From: Metabacillus lacus
GTDB taxonomy: Bacteria; Bacillota; Bacilli; Bacillales; Bacillaceae
Assembly: GCF_009674805.1 (NCBI RefSeq)
Contig: NZ_WKKI01000001.1
Location: 186,001-250,000 of the forward strand
DNA length: 64,000 nucleotides
Direction of reading: 5' to 3'
A program made the translations under genes and the position numbers. The notes beneath the pieces were generated by a model. It was given only the letters and a program-made list of their open reading frames with translations. It was not told the origin of the DNA and made no database searches. Shown one piece after another: positions 61,492 through 64,000 of the stretch. Position 1 is the stretch's first letter, and every line of letters starts with the position of its first letter.

Positions 61492-62136
61492 ATGGAAAAT
61501 ATTCTAGTTTGCATTAAAAATCAGAAACATGCAGAGCTGTTGATTAACAGAGGAAAGCAGCTAGCTTCTGCTTTTAAAGGTAAGTGCGTACTTCTGCATG
61601 TTGATTTATATGAAGAAGAAGAGAAGGATTATCAGCACGAATATCTGTTGGACATTCTATTACATACTGCAGCCAAATTCAATCTATCTCTGCAGTGTGT
61701 ACCTGCCAAACACAGGAAGCTTGCAGCAGTGATAGCCGAAACAGCAGCAAAAGAACGTATCAAACAGATTGTGATTGGCCAGCCAATTCTTTCCAAATGG
61801 GACTTTCTTACAAAAGGATCAATAGTGAGTGATCTCTTCTCGGTTTTAGAAGGAGTCGATTTGCATATAGTAGAAATTACCTCGGATAAAGCAGATGAAG
61901 AGATTCCTTATCAAAGAGGTATTCCTGCTTACCTGGAAAAAGATGGAGAAGAGTTTACATTAACGCTTGATAGACCACTTTCCTATTTAAAAAAAGGAAT
62001 ATTTTACAAAGAAAACTCTACAGATTTCAACACAGGGTTTTTACAAGTGGAGGTTGAAAAGAAACCTGTATTTCTTAAGGTAAAAGAAGGGACTGTAGAT
62101 AAAGAGGAGAGTGAAAAACTAAATAGAAATATCTGA
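61492..62136 (+). CDS. Usp-like nucleotide-binding protein
   Basis: 214 aa. Residues 1-130 follow the universal stress protein fold: NILVCIKNQKHAELLINRGKQLA, LLHVDLYEE, VIAETAAKERIKQIVIGQP, GSIVSDLF and LHIVEI, closest in style to the Usp domain of KdpD sensor kinases. The C-terminal 80 residues are unassigned, beta-rich and polar. ATG 61492 follows GGGAGGAAA. There is no kinase domain. Possibly a nucleotide sensor; function unknown. Confidence 0.78.
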   Translation: MENILVCIKNQKHAELLINRGKQLASAFKGKCVLLHVDLYEEEEKDYQHEYLLDILLHTAAKFNLSLQCVPAKHRKLAAVIAETAAKERIKQIVIGQPILSKWDFLTKGSIVSDLFSVLEGVDLHIVEITSDKADEEIPYQRGIPAYLEKDGEEFTLTLDRPLSYLKKGIFYKENSTDFNTGFLQVEVEKKPVFLKVKEGTVDKEESEKLNRNI

Positions 62137-62311
62137 AAACCTGGAAAAATCAGTCTCCCTTTCTACATTTTCTTATATTTTACAAAAATAACGCTTGAGA
62201 AATGCGATCATAAGAATTATGATAAAAGTTGTTTAACTTTGAAACAATTTGTATTATTTTCTGTCTAATATGTAAACCGCTCCAAAAAGAGTTTTTAAGA
62301 AAGGGAGAATT

Positions 62312-63253
62312 ATGAGAGTAGATCGCAGGGTTCAAAAAAAGAAAAAAACCGCCAAACGTATCCGATTATTACTATCTCTTTTTACATTATTTATCTTTGG
62401 AATCGGTACGTTTATTGTGCTGCAGTTTAGAGATGGAATGGTGCAGTCTGCCAGCGAAACCGAGCTGCCTGCAGAAACCTATGAATTCGATGGAAAAAAA
62501 GACAAAAATGGCAGTACCAATATTCTGCTGCTTGGGAGCGATTCCCGGGGTGAAGAAAAGGCCAGAACAGACACAATCATGATTGCACAATTTAATTCCA
62601 AAAATAATACTCAGAAAATTGTATCCATTATGAGGGATACTTATGTTGATATACCAGGTCACGGAAAAAACAAGATTAACGCTGCCTATGCTTATGGAGG
62701 ACCAGAGCTGTTAAGAAAAACAATCAAGCAAAATTTTGATGTTGATCTTCAATATTATACCATTGTCGATTTTGTAGGCTTTCAAAAGGCAATTGATACG
62801 GCATTCCCTGACGGCGTTGAAGTGAACGTTGAAAAGAGAATGAGTAAGAATATTGGTGTTACATTGGAGCCTGGTAAACAAAAACTCGATGGAGCCCATC
62901 TTCTTGGCTATGTGAGATTTAGAGGAGATGCTGTTGGAGATTTTGGCCGAGTTGACCGCCAGCAGGAAGTGATGAAGGCTCTTGCTGACCAGTTAATCAG
63001 TGTTCAAGGCGTTACAAAAATCCCTAAAATGGCTGGTGTCATTACCCCCTATGTGAACACGAATCTAAAAACAACAGATATCGTTTTTATGGGTACTGAT
63101 GCATTGACAGGAGGGGCAGGAAATATAGACAGCCTGCGCATCCCTGTTGATGGAAGCTTTGAAAATAAGAGATACAGCGGTGCGGGAGCTGTACTCGACA
63201 TAAATACAGAGAAAAATAAACAGGCGCTGAAAGAATTTTTAAATGAAAATTAA
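62312..63253 (+). CDS. LytR-CpsA-Psr (LCP) family cell-wall polymer ligase
   Basis: Attaches teichoic acid or other polymer to peptidoglycan, 313 aa. Cytosolic lysine-rich start, one membrane helix (about 18-38), then the LCP domain: ILLLGSDSRGEEKARTDTIM with catalytic Asp/Arg, VSIMRDTYVDIPG, INAAYAYGGPELL, ADQ-containing helix and DAVGDFGRVDRQQEV. TagT/TagU/TagV-like; which of these cannot be told. ATG 62312 after AAGGGAGA. Terminator follows. Independent of its neighbours. Confidence 0.92.
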   Translation: MRVDRRVQKKKKTAKRIRLLLSLFTLFIFGIGTFIVLQFRDGMVQSASETELPAETYEFDGKKDKNGSTNILLLGSDSRGEEKARTDTIMIAQFNSKNNTQKIVSIMRDTYVDIPGHGKNKINAAYAYGGPELLRKTIKQNFDVDLQYYTIVDFVGFQKAIDTAFPDGVEVNVEKRMSKNIGVTLEPGKQKLDGAHLLGYVRFRGDAVGDFGRVDRQQEVMKALADQLISVQGVTKIPKMAGVITPYVNTNLKTTDIVFMGTDALTGGAGNIDSLRIPVDGSFENKRYSGAGAVLDINTEKNKQALKEFLNEN

Positions 63254-63266
63254 TACTGTTGAATTG

Positions 63267-63316
63267 AAAAAGGGCTTCCCAATGTCATTGGTATGACGAA
63301 GGGAGCCCTTTTTTCA
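63267..63316 (+). terminator. Terminator of the LCP gene
   Basis: AAAAAGGGCTTCCC...GGGAGCCCTTTTTTC, stem with one mismatch and T-run. Confidence 0.85.
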
Positions 63317-63382
63317 CTTACTGTTGCTGTGTTTATATCTGTGGAGCAAAGATATGACTGGCACTTTTAAAATCACCTGATT

Positions 63383-64000
63383 TCAGTTAGCGTTTGCTTT
63401 AGCTTTTTCGTTCACAGCAGTAACAGCTGATAGTATAAGCTCTTCAAACTTAGCAGATCTCAGCTCCAGCAAACCTGCTTCTGTTGCGCCGCCTGGAGTG
63501 GCTACCTGCTCTCTCAACTGTGCTGGGCTGCCGTGCTTGCTGAGCATGGCAGCAGAACCGGCAATCATTTCTATTACAAGCTTTTCAGCTGTTTTTCTAT
63601 CTCCTGTATGAGGCAGTGCTGCTTCTATCAGTCCCTCGGCAAAAAGATATAAAAAGGCTGGTGCACTTCCTGTAACTGCCGTCAGGTTATGAATATCTTC
63701 AGGGGTACATTCTTCATAGGTGCCGATTGAGGAAAGTAATATTGTCAGCAGGCTGCGGTGCGTTCGTTCAACATATTGTCCGCAGGAGAATAATGACACG
63801 GATCGGGACACTTCTGCGGCGGTGTTTGGCATAATCCAGGCAGCAGGTGTCCCTTCAGGCAAACGGTTTTCCAGGTATTCCGGGTCAATCCCCGCTGCAA
63901 TTGTAACGATAAAAGGAAGCGGACCCTGTTTGGAAAGAATGTTTAAAATGTCAGGGTGAGCGTCTGGAGGCATGGCAAGCACAATCATGTCTGACCTGCT
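63383..64000 (-). CDS. Pyrroline-5-carboxylate reductase (ProC family), 5' end beyond window
   Basis: NADPH-dependent reduction of pyrroline-5-carboxylate to proline. The C-terminal ~205 residues are visible and the frame continues off the right edge (codons up to SRSDMIVLAMPP). FIVTIAAGI, MPNTAAEVSRSVSLF and the helical dimer region SIGTYEECTPEDIHNLTAVTG with GSAPAFLYLFAEGLIEAAL are typical, as is the TPGGATEAGL motif near the end. Bacilli carry several paralogues (ProI, ProG, ComER), and the fragment does not say which. Terminator not obvious. Confidence 0.88.
   Translation of the reverse strand, partial: SRSDMIVLAMPPDAHPDILNILSKQGPLPFIVTIAAGIDPEYLENRLPEGTPAAWIMPNTAAEVSRSVSLFSCGQYVERTHRSLLTILLSSIGTYEECTPEDIHNLTAVTGSAPAFLYLFAEGLIEAALPHTGDRKTAEKLVIEMIAGSAAMLSKHGSPAQLREQVATPGGATEAGLLELRSAKFEELILSAVTAVNEKAKANAN

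Overview
The window comes from a low-GC, endospore-forming member of the Bacillaceae. Evidence: purine-rich Shine-Dalgarno sites before nearly every gene, many TTG and GTG starts, S-box and TPP riboswitches, a cre box, sigma-B-like and sigma-E-like promoters, a LysM/GH18 spore-type hydrolase, a CYP102 (P450 BM3-type) gene paired with a TetR repressor, and an RsbK/RsbM/RsbY-type stress module otherwise known from the Bacillus cereus group. No rRNA, tRNA, CRISPR array, prophage or plasmid functions were seen. Both ends cut genes (arsC at the left, a ProC-family gene at the right).

Layout. 1-2.1 kb: arsRBC arsenic resistance operon. 2.2-4.9 kb: a SAM (S-box) riboswitch with a mutually exclusive terminator/antiterminator in front of a secreted M14 metallopeptidase. 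4.9-8.5 kb: exoA, a frameshifted membrane-anchored alpha/beta hydrolase, a small hypothetical gene, and three copies of a 27-bp REP-like palindrome. 8.8-12.2 kb: TPP riboswitch followed by SDR-thiM-thiD-thiE (thiamine salvage). 12.3-18 kb: small stress or hypothetical genes, two LLM flavin monooxygenase paralogues, a DJ-1/PfpI protein and a WYL regulator. 18.1-19.9 kb: degenerate IS200/IS605 element (tnpB intact, tnpA a 3' stub, two right-end hairpins) next to an intergenic repeat that recurs inverted at 31.2 kb. 20.2-29 kb: speD, dhaS under a cre-overlapped promoter, an Fpg-like glycosylase/endonuclease IV pair, an SF1 helicase and a BmrA-like ABC exporter. 29-33 kb: Fsr-type MFS exporter behind a long leader, stress proteins (YflT-like, YfkM) and an SRAP peptidase. 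33.2-39.9 kb: CYP102-TetR, spore GH18, DDAH-like ykgA. 40.3-43.4 kb: sugar ABC importer without its own ATPase. 43.5-48.5 kb: small proteins, DedA, a SAM methyltransferase, VanW lipoprotein and EamA transporter. 48.6-53.6 kb: RsbY (receiver-PP2C), RsbM (CheR-like) and RsbK (hybrid kinase). 53.8-59.1 kb: SDR, DUF3243, HAD phosphatase, two paralogous surface-type proteins of which one carries a collagen-like insert, and two zinc-ribbon proteins. 59.2-64 kb: RecQ, a Usp-like protein, an LCP ligase and ProC.

How the parts fit. The strongest theme is the general stress response. The RsbKYM module, which in B. cereus feeds sigma B, sits in the same window as at least three genes preceded by sigma-B-like promoters (rsbY itself, a YflT-domain gene and a DUF2188 gene) and near yfkM, a known general-stress family. 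Other themes are riboswitch-controlled metabolism (SAM and TPP), oxidation and detoxification (CYP102, LLM oxidoreductases, aldehyde dehydrogenase, arsenic efflux) and base-excision repair (ExoA, Fpg-like, Nfo-like, SRAP, RecQ).

The least conventional observations are the S-box in front of an extracellular peptidase, the TPP-controlled SDR, the paralogue pair that differs by a collagen segment, the bipartite intergenic repeat with a conserved 28-bp spacer, and the direct-repeat right ends flanking the tnpA stub/tnpB. I do not see a clearly undescribed defence or mobile system.
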